Source: Hyparrhenia diplandra (lineage: Eukaryota; Streptophyta; Magnoliopsida; Poales; Poaceae). From it: a stretch of DNA of 64,000 bases. A program made the translations under genes and the position numbers. The number at the start of each line of letters is the position of its first letter. Positions within the stretch are counted from its first letter, which is position 1. Below the pieces are notes generated by a model. It was given only the letters and a program-made list of their open reading frames with translations. It ran no database searches and was not told where the DNA came from. Location of the stretch: contig JADLZK010008410.1 of NCBI GenBank assembly GCA_015847255.1, positions 248,001 to 312,000 on the forward strand. Reading direction: 5' to 3'. Below, piece by piece: positions 1 through 11,578 of the stretch.

Positions 1-815
1 TCAAATGAGTAAATGTACACAATGAACATATGATATGATATACTATAGACCGTTTCATAGGTTGGGGTCTTATGTAGTCCACCCACATAGGTGGGGGTGT
101 GATATAGTCTTTTCCAGCATTATTATCTGCGTTAATGTTTGATATACCCACAACTAATAGAAACTACTTATACTGATCAGTTTACATATTTTTTTTTTCT
201 ATTTATTTATATTTTCTAACATAAATATATAGTAGCATATGAATACTTGATAAGATGCATGTGTTTTCTAGTTATAGGCGTTAATGTTTTTTCTATTTAT
301 TTTCTATTTGTAGGCTTAAATTTTTCTTCTTTTTTTTGTGAAAAGATAATCAGTATGTAGTTGTGATCGATTTACCAATTATTGATGCATGTGTTTTTTT
401 TTTTTTTTCATTCGTATCCTTTTTATTTTCTTAGCATGGTACTCTCTATATCTTGACTCTTGAGTTATTAAAACCTTAAAGCTCTTGTAGCGCTCCATGT
501 TTCCTGACATCATGGTTTATTTTTCGAATATAATCTTATTATAGTTACTATATAATCTTCCCTTAAGTGAACAATTGTGATTATTATATATATTTTTGTG
601 TTTATTTAAAGTTAGATTAGTTCATACACTACACACCTTTTTTGAAAAAAAATGATGGTATAAACGGTCATTTTAACCTACATAACTTATTAGTTCTAGA
701 TCGGTGGAATAACTTGAAGTGAGGCTTAGGATAGAGGTAGCAGAGCTAACTTAAGAATATTTAAGCCTTATAATCACCATTTACACCCTCAAATACAATG
801 AAGGTGTAAGTACAT
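1..815. other. AT-rich intergenic DNA
   Basis: No gene is supported here. The stretch is AT-rich with several T runs (near 190-200, 390-410) and short TA-rich patches. Its first 45 bases resemble a segment near 59627-59665 (shared words such as 'gagtaaat' and 'gaacatat'), so both may be ends of one dispersed repeat. Confidence 0.5.
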
Positions 816-879
816 TTGGTTTCACTAACCTCCCGACTTCTCATTATCTACCATTACCCTTATTTTTGTACACCATTTA

Positions 880-2429
880 CTGATCACTCCGCGAGCCACG
901 TCACCTCCGTTCCCATCCGTTCGATCGTCCCATCATACCGTCGTGCCTGCCTATCCCGGGTCCGCTCGAAGCTTCCACAACCATCCATCCTTCCCTCTCC
1001 TCCCGATAAACCGCCGCCCATAGCGCCTAGAGAAAAAAAAAAAAATGGCGCATCCTCCCCGAGCTTCCCCTCCGACCTCGGTGCCACGCCTCGGCCGCTC
1101 GCCCGCCTGCCTCGGCCGCCGCCGCCGGCCGCCGGAGGTCGCCCAGCGGCCCCTCACCCTACGCCCAATCATTTGCCGAGGGCCGTATGCCCCCCCCCCC
1201 CCAAAGGTCGCCGCCATGGCGCCGGCATCGGCAGGCCGCCACTTTGTCATCGCCGCGCCGGATTCGCGGCGGCCCTGGCGTCGCGCCACCCCGGCGCCCA
1301 TGCATGGCCAAACCCTAGGGGCGGTGCCCGGCCTGTGCATGTGAGGCCTCCCACCCCTTCCCTTGCTCTGTTGTTTCTTGATCTACTTCCTTCTGTTTCT
1401 TGATCTACTTCCTGCTTGCGTTCAGCCTGTTAGTTCGATTTGTGCGCCTTCTTTCCCTGAAGCGGACGGATCACGGGATCACCAGGTTTGCTTCAGAGTA
1501 GCCCCCTTCGTTTGTTGCGACCAAATTCTGACTGTCCACGTCTTTTGTCCTTACAATTACATTGCAGGATGCAGGTTCACACACCAGCACCAATTCAATC
1601 TATCTGTTGTATATTTATGCACCTGTTATTTACTTTTGAAATTCTCTTAATACATCTATAGATTCAGAGATAAGGTTTAGGTTGCCTCTGTAACTTACCA
1701 ATGTGTTATGTTGTTGTGCTTGCAGGTTCTTTTAGTCAAGTTGGGGTTATTCTACCAACAATGCAGAGGGTTAGTCCTTGATCTCAAATTAATTTGTTGC
1801 CCTATCACTTCCTTTTTGCTCTTTTGAGGATTGCTCATCAGCAAAGCAGATGATTGGTACCAGCGGTTTAATTCACCCGTTTATGCACATAATGTATTAA
1901 GAATTCCTCATATTGCATTCCTTCTACAATAATTCAGCACCATATATTACCTTCTATTTTTATCTGACTAGCCCATTTACATTTCCCATGATTTCTTATT
2001 ACTTTGCAGCATCAAAATTTTATTCACATATGAAGCTCCAGCGAATGGAAATATGGATGCCGGTATGCTCTACTCAACTGATCCACTAATTAAGAACTTT
2101 AATGTGGCCTTATCAAACGGTATGGGTCCTAATATGGATGATGATATGCTCTGCTGAAATGATCCATGCCTATTATTGGCAAATTCAATTGAAGTTGAGC
2201 CATGCTTATTTGTATCATTGACTATGCTAACTGATCAGTTTCTTGCACAGGGAAAATGATAAACCTTTTTAACATAAAGGATGAGAAGACAAATGATGCT
2301 GTGAAGACAGATGGAAAGCCCACTGCTAACAAGCAATTGTTTAGTGCCTTACTGAATGCTTTATTGTTTACCACCATTTTACATATCATGTTCTTAACTT
2401 GCATTGCCACTTCTGTTACTGTATATTGA
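880..2429 (+). pseudogene. Remnant of a UBC12/RCE1-like (NEDD8-conjugating) E2 gene, N-terminal part only
   Basis: A GC-rich leader (about 950-1345) is followed by AT-rich DNA with splice-like 'gcag' sites near 1567, 1727 and 2010. After 'cttgcacag' an ATG at 2256 opens a reading frame beginning MINLFNIKDEK and continuing to TANKQ. This resembles the conserved N-terminal extension of plant RUB/NEDD8-conjugating enzymes (MI-LFK-KE-, then KKQ). That extension normally contacts the NEDD8-activating enzyme. The expected continuation (the conserved SAGELRLHKD-type block and catalytic core) is absent; the frame drifts into unrelated residues and stops at about 2429. I see no UBC core between here and 4.2 kb. 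The match is recalled family knowledge over about 28 residues, so it is tentative. Alternatives are a chance frame or a captured gene fragment. Confidence 0.4.
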
Positions 2430-4217
2430 TTCCTCCCAAACAAATCTGTCAAGTCACTGAAAATGATGCAGTGCTCCCACTGAAAATGATGGTTAATTGT
2501 GATAATCAATCAGTCACAATGTATCATATCATGTTCTCACAAATTGCTGATGCCTATACTATTACTGTTTTTGTATTTCAATTAATTTAAGCATTACATT
2601 ATATAACCTTACCAGGCCAATTTTAGTTGTCATAGTTCAATATATTTCAAATGGCGTACATGTTCTCTTCCTGGCTTTAGCTTCCAAGCTCTGCAAGATA
2701 CCAAATGGCCACAGCATGTTTTACTTTTCTTTCCAATTCAGGTGTTCAACAACTCTCACGTCTTCATTCTCTGCTTCTCTTTTACATAAAACCATGGGAG
2801 CTGGAGGACCTTAATTTGTCGATTTATGAGGCAGGAACTATGCATGCTGAATTATTTCTCATTTTCTCATGCCTTCGATCACATAGCCGTCACTTGGAAA
2901 AAAATATATAGAATACAAATTATCCCATTTTCTGTGGTTTCCTCGCTCCAGCGCAATGCGTGGGTGCCTGGCTAGTTTTTATAATAATAGTGGTGGGTAA
3001 TTTATAAAAGATTTAGGGGGATATTTTAAAATACGTTTATAATAAGAACTTAATATTTTAGATGAAAGCTTAGAGAATTATTCTATCGATATTTCGTAAT
3101 GCCTATGACGATTAGAGTCTGCCACATTAAAGACCAGGTGTTTCCGGTTATAGTAATTTCTAAACTTTTTTTTTTTAATCCGTCTCGTGAGGGTTAACGT
3201 GGGGATCCTTTGAATTATCTAGTTAATAATTTAGGATTTACTCACGTCGCGCGAAGACTAACATGTTGAGTCTCTAAAATTAGTATAAGAGTAAGATATG
3301 TAAACCTATGGGTGTATCTGCTACGTCTACATAGCTACACACAACAACCACATATCACATATATGGTACGAAATCATGAGTGATCAATCATGAATGGTAT
3401 ATCCTTACTCACTATAGCTGCCTACTCTTGTTGATTAAGCACATCTCAAAGCAACTTAACTGGGATCCTCACTAACTACGTGCAGATCGAGTATATTTTC
3501 TTCTTTAATTGTTCGTTTGGGCCGACACGAACGAACTAATAATTCTGCCTAATACTTAACTGGTTGGTGTTCCTATCGATCCACTGAACTATATATATAT
3601 GATATGATATATGATCAACCGATATGATATCTCTGTCGTCGCTGGTGTACGTTAGGTTGCATAATGCACAGAATCGAAGCGTGATTGATCGCAGTGTACA
3701 GGACAGTACAGCATGCATGTCACCTATATATATATTTGGACAAATAGACATATATTTTGTTGGGGCCAGTAGCACTTCAATCTCATAGCTAAATGACAAT
3801 GTTTCGGATTTTCTCAAAGCTAAAATTCTGGGGACAAGCTAAGGTTGGATTGCATTTAAGGCATGCTTTAAGACGTAGGGATCAAAGTGACTCTTTTCTA
3901 GCTACTTCATTCTTTTTCCATTTTTTGAGCACGTTTCTTTTTTTAGACTAATGGTATATTTATATTTCACTTTACTCGTATGACGTAAGAGTAGCACTTC
4001 AGTACGTCTCGCGAATAAAGCTGGTGCTTACAAAGAAAAATATTATTTCGTCGGTTATGTTTGATTTATATCGGCATTTTTACTTCGACAGTAAAACAGT
4101 ATTATTCATGTCTGTGGAGGCCATATTGAGAAATTCAAGTTTTCAGTAGTGTAGACTAGCGCAAGTAGTCTCTTGTTTATTGTTAATCTGTTCATGATGC
4201 GTGCGATGGAATATAGT
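2430..4217. other. Intergenic, AT-rich
   Basis: No convincing coding region. Frames up to about 90 codons lack recognisable domains. TA-rich microsatellite patches lie near 3590-3610 and 3726-3735. The sequence just before 4218 is the empty-site flank of the solo LTR. Confidence 0.5.
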
Positions 4218-4842
4218 ATACCTGTCATGACCAGAATTGGGCCAGCCTAAGGTGGGCTAAAAGGGCCCGACGCGGCCGCCACCGCCCGGAGGGGGCCACG
4301 GCCTTGGCGAGGGGGCCGGCCGCCCCGCCGCCGCCACCGCCTCTCTCCTTTCCGTATTCGACTCTACTTCGTCTTCAAGTTAGGATTATCTTAGGACTTT
4401 TGGTGTGTAAAAAGGAAATATTCCAATCTATAAGGAAGGCCTTTATTAGGAAATAAATAAATATTGCTTGTAAAGGTATTCCAATCATATAAGGAAACCT
4501 TATAGAGAGATTGCTTAGATTACAAGTCCCACTAGCCGGGCTATATAAGCGGAGGCACGTAATCTCTTTGGGGATAAGCAAACAATAAAATATAGTTCGT
4601 ATCTATCTAGCTCTTGTCTTCCTCCTCCACCACCGCCGTGCACGGCGCCCGCGCTCCTCCACGCCGCTGCCGCCGCCACGCCACCCCCACCCCTCCGTCC
4701 TCGCCACGGCTCCTCCTCCTCGTTGCTGCTCAGACTGCTGCTCGCCGCCGGGCGAGACCGCAGCCCTTTACGCCACCTTCGAGCTCTAACGGTCGACGAA
4801 CACGTGTCGGCCCGGCCCAATCTAGCCGGTTCTGTCAATACC
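4218..4842 (+). mobile_element. Solo LTR of an LTR retrotransposon with intact 5-bp target duplication
   Basis: The element runs from TGTCATGACC at 4223 to ...TTCTGTCA at 4837 (615 bp, TG...CA ends). It is flanked by identical 5-bp duplications 'atacc' at 4218-4222 and 4838-4842. Inside is a promoter-like 'ctatataagc' at about 4541-4550, followed by a purine-rich and then CT/GC-rich leader typical of an LTR R-U5 region. There is no internal retrotransposon coding sequence and no second LTR, so recombination between two LTRs left this one copy. The perfect target duplication argues for limited age or at least preserved ends. The superfamily cannot be assigned from the LTR alone. Confidence 0.8.
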
Positions 4843-5878
4843 AGCTGATGGTTCATTGGTAATACTTAGATAATGTTTGATACTCTATTCTGAATGCGTT
4901 GTTTAGATAATTGATTTTAATTTGCTCATAATGACGCGTGAGATGGAATATACTAGTACGCCAGGTCTTGCGGCGTGCCCGCAATAACCAGCTGTCTCTG
5001 AAATTATGTACACGTACTGTATAATAGAATAATTATCTGTGCATTGCTACAAGTATGCAAGAGGAAATACGAATGAATTTGATTAGATGCTAGCTTCATT
5101 ATAGAAGTGGAATAGAGGAATTAGATCAACATGATTTGCATTGCTGGAAACCGAAGGAAGTAGTACACAAGATCAAGAGCTGTATTATATATAGTACATG
5201 CATGACACACACCGTACCGGGCGTCAGCAGTAACTTCCGCTGCAGATCGATCGTTGTCCACATTTCTTGCTTGGTTTTTGACTTTCGAATTCCGTGGGTC
5301 TCCGTCTGTACTAGCAACATGTACTCGATCTGTTTGCATGATTGCATCCATCACCAGTGAACACATCCGTACGTTAGTAAGTGTTGTATTATAATGATGT
5401 TTGATGCATTTCACTCTATATAGAGCAAGTGCAATGGACTACACTACGTACGTACTAACTACCCTGCTTCTTCCTACTTGTCCGTCCCTTGAAAGAGTTG
5501 GCAACGACGGGAGCTCAGTCATTGGTAGGAAGCCCCGGGCCCTTTTTTATTTGAAATAAAATGTGCACACAATAATGCTTATACACATTTATGTTTGGAC
5601 ATATTTCCAGCTTAATTTGGTTGCTTTTCTCCGTTTATTTACCCTTTTTGTCACTATGAATATATCTTGAATCACAGTTCCTCTTATTTCTTTCTTTACA
5701 ACTCATACAAAACCAAACACATAGTCACGTACTGCATTCCCTGTCCTATAGACATCTCTTAAAAATTGGATCAACAGATTTTGAGATTTATTTAGGTCGT
5801 TATAGGTGCTCGTTTGTCGACAAGCACAACACTTACTTTGAAAAAAAAAAAATATTAGCTAAAAATGCCATGCTAAGT
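4843..5878. other. Intergenic
   Basis: No gene recognised. Frames of 60-100 codons overlap on both strands around 5121-5414 but show no domain. An A run lies near 5840-5852. Confidence 0.5.
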
Positions 5879-6120
5879 CTCCCTCCGTATCGAAAATGAT
5901 GTTTTGGACAGCGACACGGTTCACAAAGCACTATTTGACTTACTTTTCTATAAAAATATTTATTGGAAAGTTATATGTGTATATTTCTATGAAAGTAATT
6001 TTCAAGACAAATCTATTGATATGATTTTTCATATTTCTAAACTCAACGATTTAAAAGTTATTCATGATTTATATTCCCAATATTTGACCTAAAACATCTT
6101 CTTTTTCATTACGGAGGGAG
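5879..6120. mobile_element. Stowaway-type MITE
   Basis: A compact AT-rich element of about 240 bp with inverted ends: ctccctccgt at 5879-5888 and acggagggag at 6111-6120. The ends are characteristic of grass Stowaway (Tc1/mariner-derived) MITEs. The flanking TA duplication is imperfect on the left side. It has no coding capacity. Confidence 0.75.
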
Positions 6121-7104
6121 TAGTTGGTAATTTAACCACAGTGGATAGGTTTCACCACAAAAAAAACTATGGGCGTGTTTGGATGACTACATGACGGGCG
6201 TTGTGTATAAGCTTTTTGGGAGAAATATGTGCACCACAATACGTATACCACCTTTGTGTGATTGTGTCTCTTTTATATATATTCTCATCAGTATAAGGAA
6301 GGATGGATGGGAGAAATGTTGCTTGATCTTGAGCTGATAATGTTTTTATATATATATAATATAATACGGTGACGACATAAGGGATCCCATGCCCTAGAAT
6401 TCTGGTATTTCTTGTAATATAATAGCGCTAAATTCTACAGGACAGATGCATCATGCATGCATGGGCCTGGGGCAGAACGGAGAAAGGAGGAAGATGGGAC
6501 AAATGGGAAATCAACCAAGCGGGTGATGGCGAATTGAAGGAATGAACTGCCCACCCACCCTAACAGAGACGTTGCTAGCAGTGTGATATAAAGTAATGGC
6601 GCCACCCGCTCCCATTCTCTGATCGAAGTGCCTCCATGCCATGCAAATCATTCACAGGTCGGCAGAAATATATATGTCAGAAAGTGAAAAAGGATGCAAT
6701 CTCCCTTTTTTTCCCAACAAAAATGCAGTAACTTTAGTTTCTTCCGGTGAAAAGGTGTTTGTCGATCTAGTGGCTTCTAGCAAGCTTAATTACGCTACAA
6801 TTTTTTTTTTCCCTGAAGGAATCAAGATTACCTCTGCTTTTAAGGAAGGCCACCTTGTGGATGAAGTTTTGTTAGACACCAGCCCAGCCGTTGTTTGCAT
6901 TGTGCTCTTGTCTCGTGGAAACTAAAGATATTGTATGCCGGAATTGATGTAAAAAACATGTTTACTAGGCCTCATTTGAATTTGTTGTTTCTCAAAAATT
7001 TCTTGTCCGAATCAAACGAGTTCATGAACCTCTAATAAGAAGAAGCCCCCAAATGCAGAGCATAACAATAAGACCAGACTTTTTCTGCATCTCAATGTAT
7101 TGTT
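6121..7104. other. Intergenic
   Basis: Mostly AT-rich DNA. A 94-codon frame (6641-6925, +) lacks a recognisable domain and is not called. TA repeats occur near 6345-6365. The end of this stretch is the 5' flank of the LINE insertion. Confidence 0.45.
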
Positions 7105-8892
7105 GAAACACACACAAAAATTGATATTGCCACCGAGGAAGGGAGGTTGACACCGCTGCGTGGCCGCCATGCAAAATTGAGGTTGTCACTCTATGCTGAT
7201 GATGCCGTCATCTTTTCAAATCCAAATAAGGAAGACATACAGTGTATCATGGAGATCATGTCAGCCTTTGGGGATGCGACTGGCCTACGCATTAATATAG
7301 CGAAAAGCGCAGTGGCCTCCATCAGATGTGCTGGCCTCAACATGGAGGAGGTGTTAGGGGATTTCACTGGGGCTAGAGTTAGTTTCCCAGTCCAATATCT
7401 TGGTTTGCCGCTTACACTTGGAAGACTACATATGGTCCACCTCCAATACCTTCAGGACCGAGCCAAGGGGAGAATGTCCTACCTGGCAAGGCAGGTTGGT
7501 TTCGATTCTTTGGCGAAAGGAACTGATCAAATCAGTTATCACGACGCTTCCGGTCTATCTCATCACAGTACTCAAGCCACCAAAGAAGTTCATCAAGGAG
7601 TTTGATAGGATGACAAGGAAATTCTTGTGGGCAGGTGAAGGGCAACTCACAGGTGGCAAATGCAAAGTGGCCAGGACAAAAGTAACCTTGCCAACGGATA
7701 ATGGCGGCCTGGGGATCAAGGATCTTGAGGCATTCAGTCGTGCTTTGCGCCTTAGGTGGATGTGGCTGGATTGGGATCACAGAGACCGTCCTTGGAAGGG
7801 CCTACAGCCACCACTGGACAACGATGATCGGCGCCTTTTTAGTGCTGCAACCAAGGTGATACTTGGTAATGGTCACAAAACATCCTTCTAGCATTCTCGT
7901 TGGCTCCATGGGCAGGTTCCCTCTGAGATGTTCCCAAACCTATATATAAGCATAGAAATAGGAAGAACCGAACCGTCTCCCAGGCCATGGCGGACTACAG
8001 TTGGGTAAGGGACATTGACCATAACATGAACCTGATTATCATTACTGAGTATATGCAGCTATCACAATGTCTTGAAACCATTCAACTGGTGCATGGAATG
8101 GAAGATCAGATTGTTTGGACTGCCTCCTCTAGTGGTGTGTACTCTGCTTCCTCAGCATACAAGCTGCAATTTCGAAACCTTGGTGTTTGTCAGGCTGCAA
8201 AGTACATTTGGAAGGCCAAGGCACCTCCTAAATGCAAATTTTTCGCCCTGGTCGCTACTACAGGGCAGAATCTGGAGCAATCGCTAGGCTCCAAGTCCGG
8301 GGTTGGCCGAATGAATATTTTACGCCAACTATGCATTAGGAACCTGGAAACGAGCTTCCATTTGTTTGTTGAATGTTTCGTAGCCAAGGCGATTTGGGAA
8401 AGGATGGGGACCTAGACCAACGCCTCTTGCCTGAAACCTCAGAATTGGGGTGCCTCCGAGACAGTCAGAGAATGGTTCCTGCAACTTGTTGCCTCCCTGC
8501 CGCCATCGCAGAGGGGGGGGTCTGATATCTATTATCTTCCTGACGGTGTGGATAACGGAGGGAGCGAAACTGTAGAGTGTTCGAGAAAAGTCTACACTAA
8601 ACCGCGGGGCATCATGGAGTGCATCTACGACGAGGCCAAGAAGCGGGCGTATGCCAGGGAACCTGGGGAATCCAACGATTCATACCGACCGGCGATGTAT
8701 CTATAGATTTTTCTTTTCATGTAAGTTAAGTTTCATTTAGACAGGGGTGGCCGGGGTCTCAGCATGTTGAGCCCCTAGCAAAAAGGTGGCGGCACGGCTT
8801 GTGCCGCATTCTTGTATGAACTTTTTACCCTCTATTCTTATCAATGAAAGCCGGCAACGGATCTTTCGGAAAAAAAGAAACACACACAAAAA
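7105..8892 (+). mobile_element. 5'-truncated L1-like LINE with 16-bp target duplication
   Basis: The element body spans about 7121-8876. It is bracketed by direct repeats of gaaacacacacaaaaa at 7105-7120 and 8877-8892, the signature of target-primed reverse transcription. The body starts inside the reverse-transcriptase domain of ORF2: the catalytic block LSLYADDAVIF is encoded at about 7185-7215, then the thumb region (FPVQYLGLPL). A C-terminal zinc-finger-type (zf-RVT) region follows, with AAKYIWKAKAPPKCKFF at about 8196-8245. The frame is broken: translation moves from one frame to another near 7480-7520, and there are further stops before 7987. The endonuclease and ORF1 are missing. The 3' end has the AATGAAAG-type sequence followed by an A-rich tail. 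It is dead on arrival, like most plant LINE copies. Confidence 0.88.
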
Positions 8893-10679
8893 AGTCTTGT
8901 TACCTCTCCATATTTATTTGCTCTCTGATTCACAGTTCATTGAAATAATAAAAAAAAAAAAAACTAAAAAGGCTTTTATTTCCTCTCAGCATGCACCCCT
9001 CCCCTGCCGTGCACACGCTCATGCATTGCAAGAGAAAGCAAGCAGCAAGGAATCCAATCCGGTTCACAGAAGTTGCGTGCTACATGACATGCACATGAGT
9101 GCTACTATTATTCTATACTAGTGTCAGCCATGATGCTTTTAGCCTCTGGGTACCAAGCTTTGCAAACACCATCATCAGGCTACCTCTATATACCTAGTCA
9201 GCTCCATCAGCATCCACTGCTGAATTCTGCAATACTACCACCGTCACTGTACCATCATCTTTGTCTCACTCACTCACATAGTCACATGAATTCTGCAATT
9301 GTGGCCTCTGGATTCTTTCCCATAGGACATTTTGGTTCTATATACTGAAAGGTCCTATTAGTGGGACGTACGGTGGTTGGGAAAAATCCAGCAATTATTT
9401 ATTGTCTGATGGACACACAGTCAGTGTGTGGGCACCAAGTCTAACAAACATCCAAGTCAATGTGGGAACACACCACACATGCTCTGCAGATTCCAAAGTT
9501 TTATTTCATTTCATTTCATAGGGAATCCGATCCATGATTTTTTTTAAAAAAGAATTGCTTCACAGGGCAAATCTGTTATCTACAAATGTCTCTTACCAAA
9601 TTTTACAGTGTATTTGTATGTATATATTTAGCAAATTTTACCAAAATTCTTTTGGATGTCTTTTGACTTTCAAGTAAAAGGGTTGGTTGGTGCATGTTTG
9701 CCAATTGCCACCTAAGTGAAAGTGATGCCCCCCATTGTCTTCTGTGCTTTGTGTAAAGCAAACCGGTGGAATAGTAGCAAGGACCAAAAAAATGAAACCA
9801 GTCAAATCAAAAAGGAATCAAAGCTACTTCATTGTGGAACAATTTTGACATGAAGATCTGGCTGACGTAAAATTCAAGCCATTCGGCCACCCTACCACCA
9901 AATTTTTTCTATTTTTCAGGTATCTTGGATATGCATTTATAGTTATTCTAAAACTCTTTTTTAAGTAGGGCAGGAAATTAAACAGTGTCCATTCTGAATC
10001 TTCTCTCTGTCCCTATTGAAAGCTGGGATAGTCGATCAAATCAGCTGCTCTATGTTCAGAACACTAGATAAACTATTCTAATGAATGATTGAAGAAACCA
10101 CTCTAGCTGAGATCCCAGGGTGGTCAGATATTGTTATTCCACCGACTCAATTTTATATTCCCAGTGACTGTAATGAAAATCATTTCTTTTATGAAAAGTA
10201 ATGAAAATAATTTCTGAATCACACTGAAACCATTTCTATATAAATAGAAGAATAGAAAAAAGGTTGCACTGAAAAGTGACAACATTAACCTACCAGAAAA
10301 ACAACATGTTGTTACACCCTACCTTTACGAAATCTTCAGATTGAAGCAGAGGGAAAGCACATTTATATATATATAGAAAAGAATAAACCTACAAAATCAA
10401 CTATTTCCCTGCTGGTTCCTGCACTGAACTTTTGTATGATAGGGGAGGAAAAGGTAGCTCTGGGCTCCGTCTCCTTGTCCTTTTGCCAACCTCCGTCTTC
10501 CAGCTCAATCCTTGTCGCTTTTTCCTCATGGCGTCAAGCCAGCCCGTGATGCTCAGCGACAGTAGAGTAGTAGCCGACACACTGCGCATACGATTCCCTT
10601 CCCTCTCTCTCCCTTCCCCACAAAACTCAACGGAAAAATAATATCAACTGTAGATGCTGCTGTGCTAGCTCCATTCAGA
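8893..10679. other. Intergenic, upstream of the receptor-kinase gene
   Basis: No convincing gene. The sequence is AT-rich with A runs (8950-8962, 9540-9550). A short frame at 9121-9348 and overlapping frames at 10401-10641 show no domain. TA repeats lie near 10365-10373. Confidence 0.45.
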
Positions 10680-11578
10680 GAGAAAAGAGAGAGCTCAGTT
10701 CATCAGTTACATTGCATTCATCAGCTGCACATGCTCTCCCAATCCCTTGCAAGGTGGCCTCTGCGTTTCTTTCATCAGCACTGACAGTGAGTACAGTGCT
10801 GCTCCAGTAGTAGCTGTAATAACTGTAAGGTAACTGAAGCTCCTGAACTGGTTTCTTGGAATTATTACTACTAACTAGTATTCAGTATTGAGTTAAAAAC
10901 GGTAATTAGTAGTAGGTAACAGTGGTAGCAGCAACAATCTTGCTGCAGAGGCGATGCTTTGGTTTAAGTTTAACCTGATGATGCAATTGTTGTCCTGTTG
11001 CCAGTTCCTGAAGAAAGGGAGCAAATCTGTTGGTGGTGAGGTTCCTGCAGGGGGTGGAAGAGGCAAGGCATTAGCATCCAGTGCTTGCTTGCCAGGGGGT
11101 GAAAACAACTGGTGGTCTACCTCTCAGATCCATTCCCTGTGCAGGATTGGACATTTCCTCTCTTTTTTCTTCTGGTCGCCAGTTGCTATCTCCAATAACT
11201 AGATCGTCTCAGGCAGGTACTGTGAGTTCCCAGCACTTGGTTAGTTACTTGCTGCCTTCATTTTGCTGGCTCCCCTGCATTCAGGTTCAGAGCTCAGACG
11301 ACAGAAATCTTTTTCTTTCCAGATTCTATCTAGATGTGTTCTTGATTAAGAAGGCAGGAGATTGATTGCTGGTCTTCGATTCCAGCTGGAGATTGCAGAA
11401 AAGGTTTCGCCATTTTCTGATCATTTGCTCATCATTTCTGCGCTTGCTGTCCTCCATTCCATCAACCTGCTGTCATCGGTTGTAGAAAGCTGGTAATCAT
11501 CAACGAATCATCAGAAGATTTCCAAGAAAGAAGAGAAGAATTCTCGGTGGAAAGCTAGAGCTTAAGTAAGGTGCAAGA
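10680..11578 (+). promoter_or_regulatory. Probable promoter and long 5' leader of the LRR receptor-like gene
   Basis: The stretch between the AT-rich intergenic DNA and the ATG at 11579 is of mixed composition, with GA-rich sequence (10680-10700) and several candidate splice sites ('caggtactg' at about 11214, 'attcaggttc' at about 11280). This is what is usually seen in the long, sometimes intron-bearing leaders of grass LRR receptor kinases. No TATA box can be assigned with confidence. Leader status is inferred from position only; transcript data would decide. Confidence 0.35.

Noticed and set aside
816..1403. 195-codon plus-strand frame
   Set aside because: Pro/Arg-rich compositional frame with overlapping open frames on both strands; better explained as leader of the nearby E2-like remnant.
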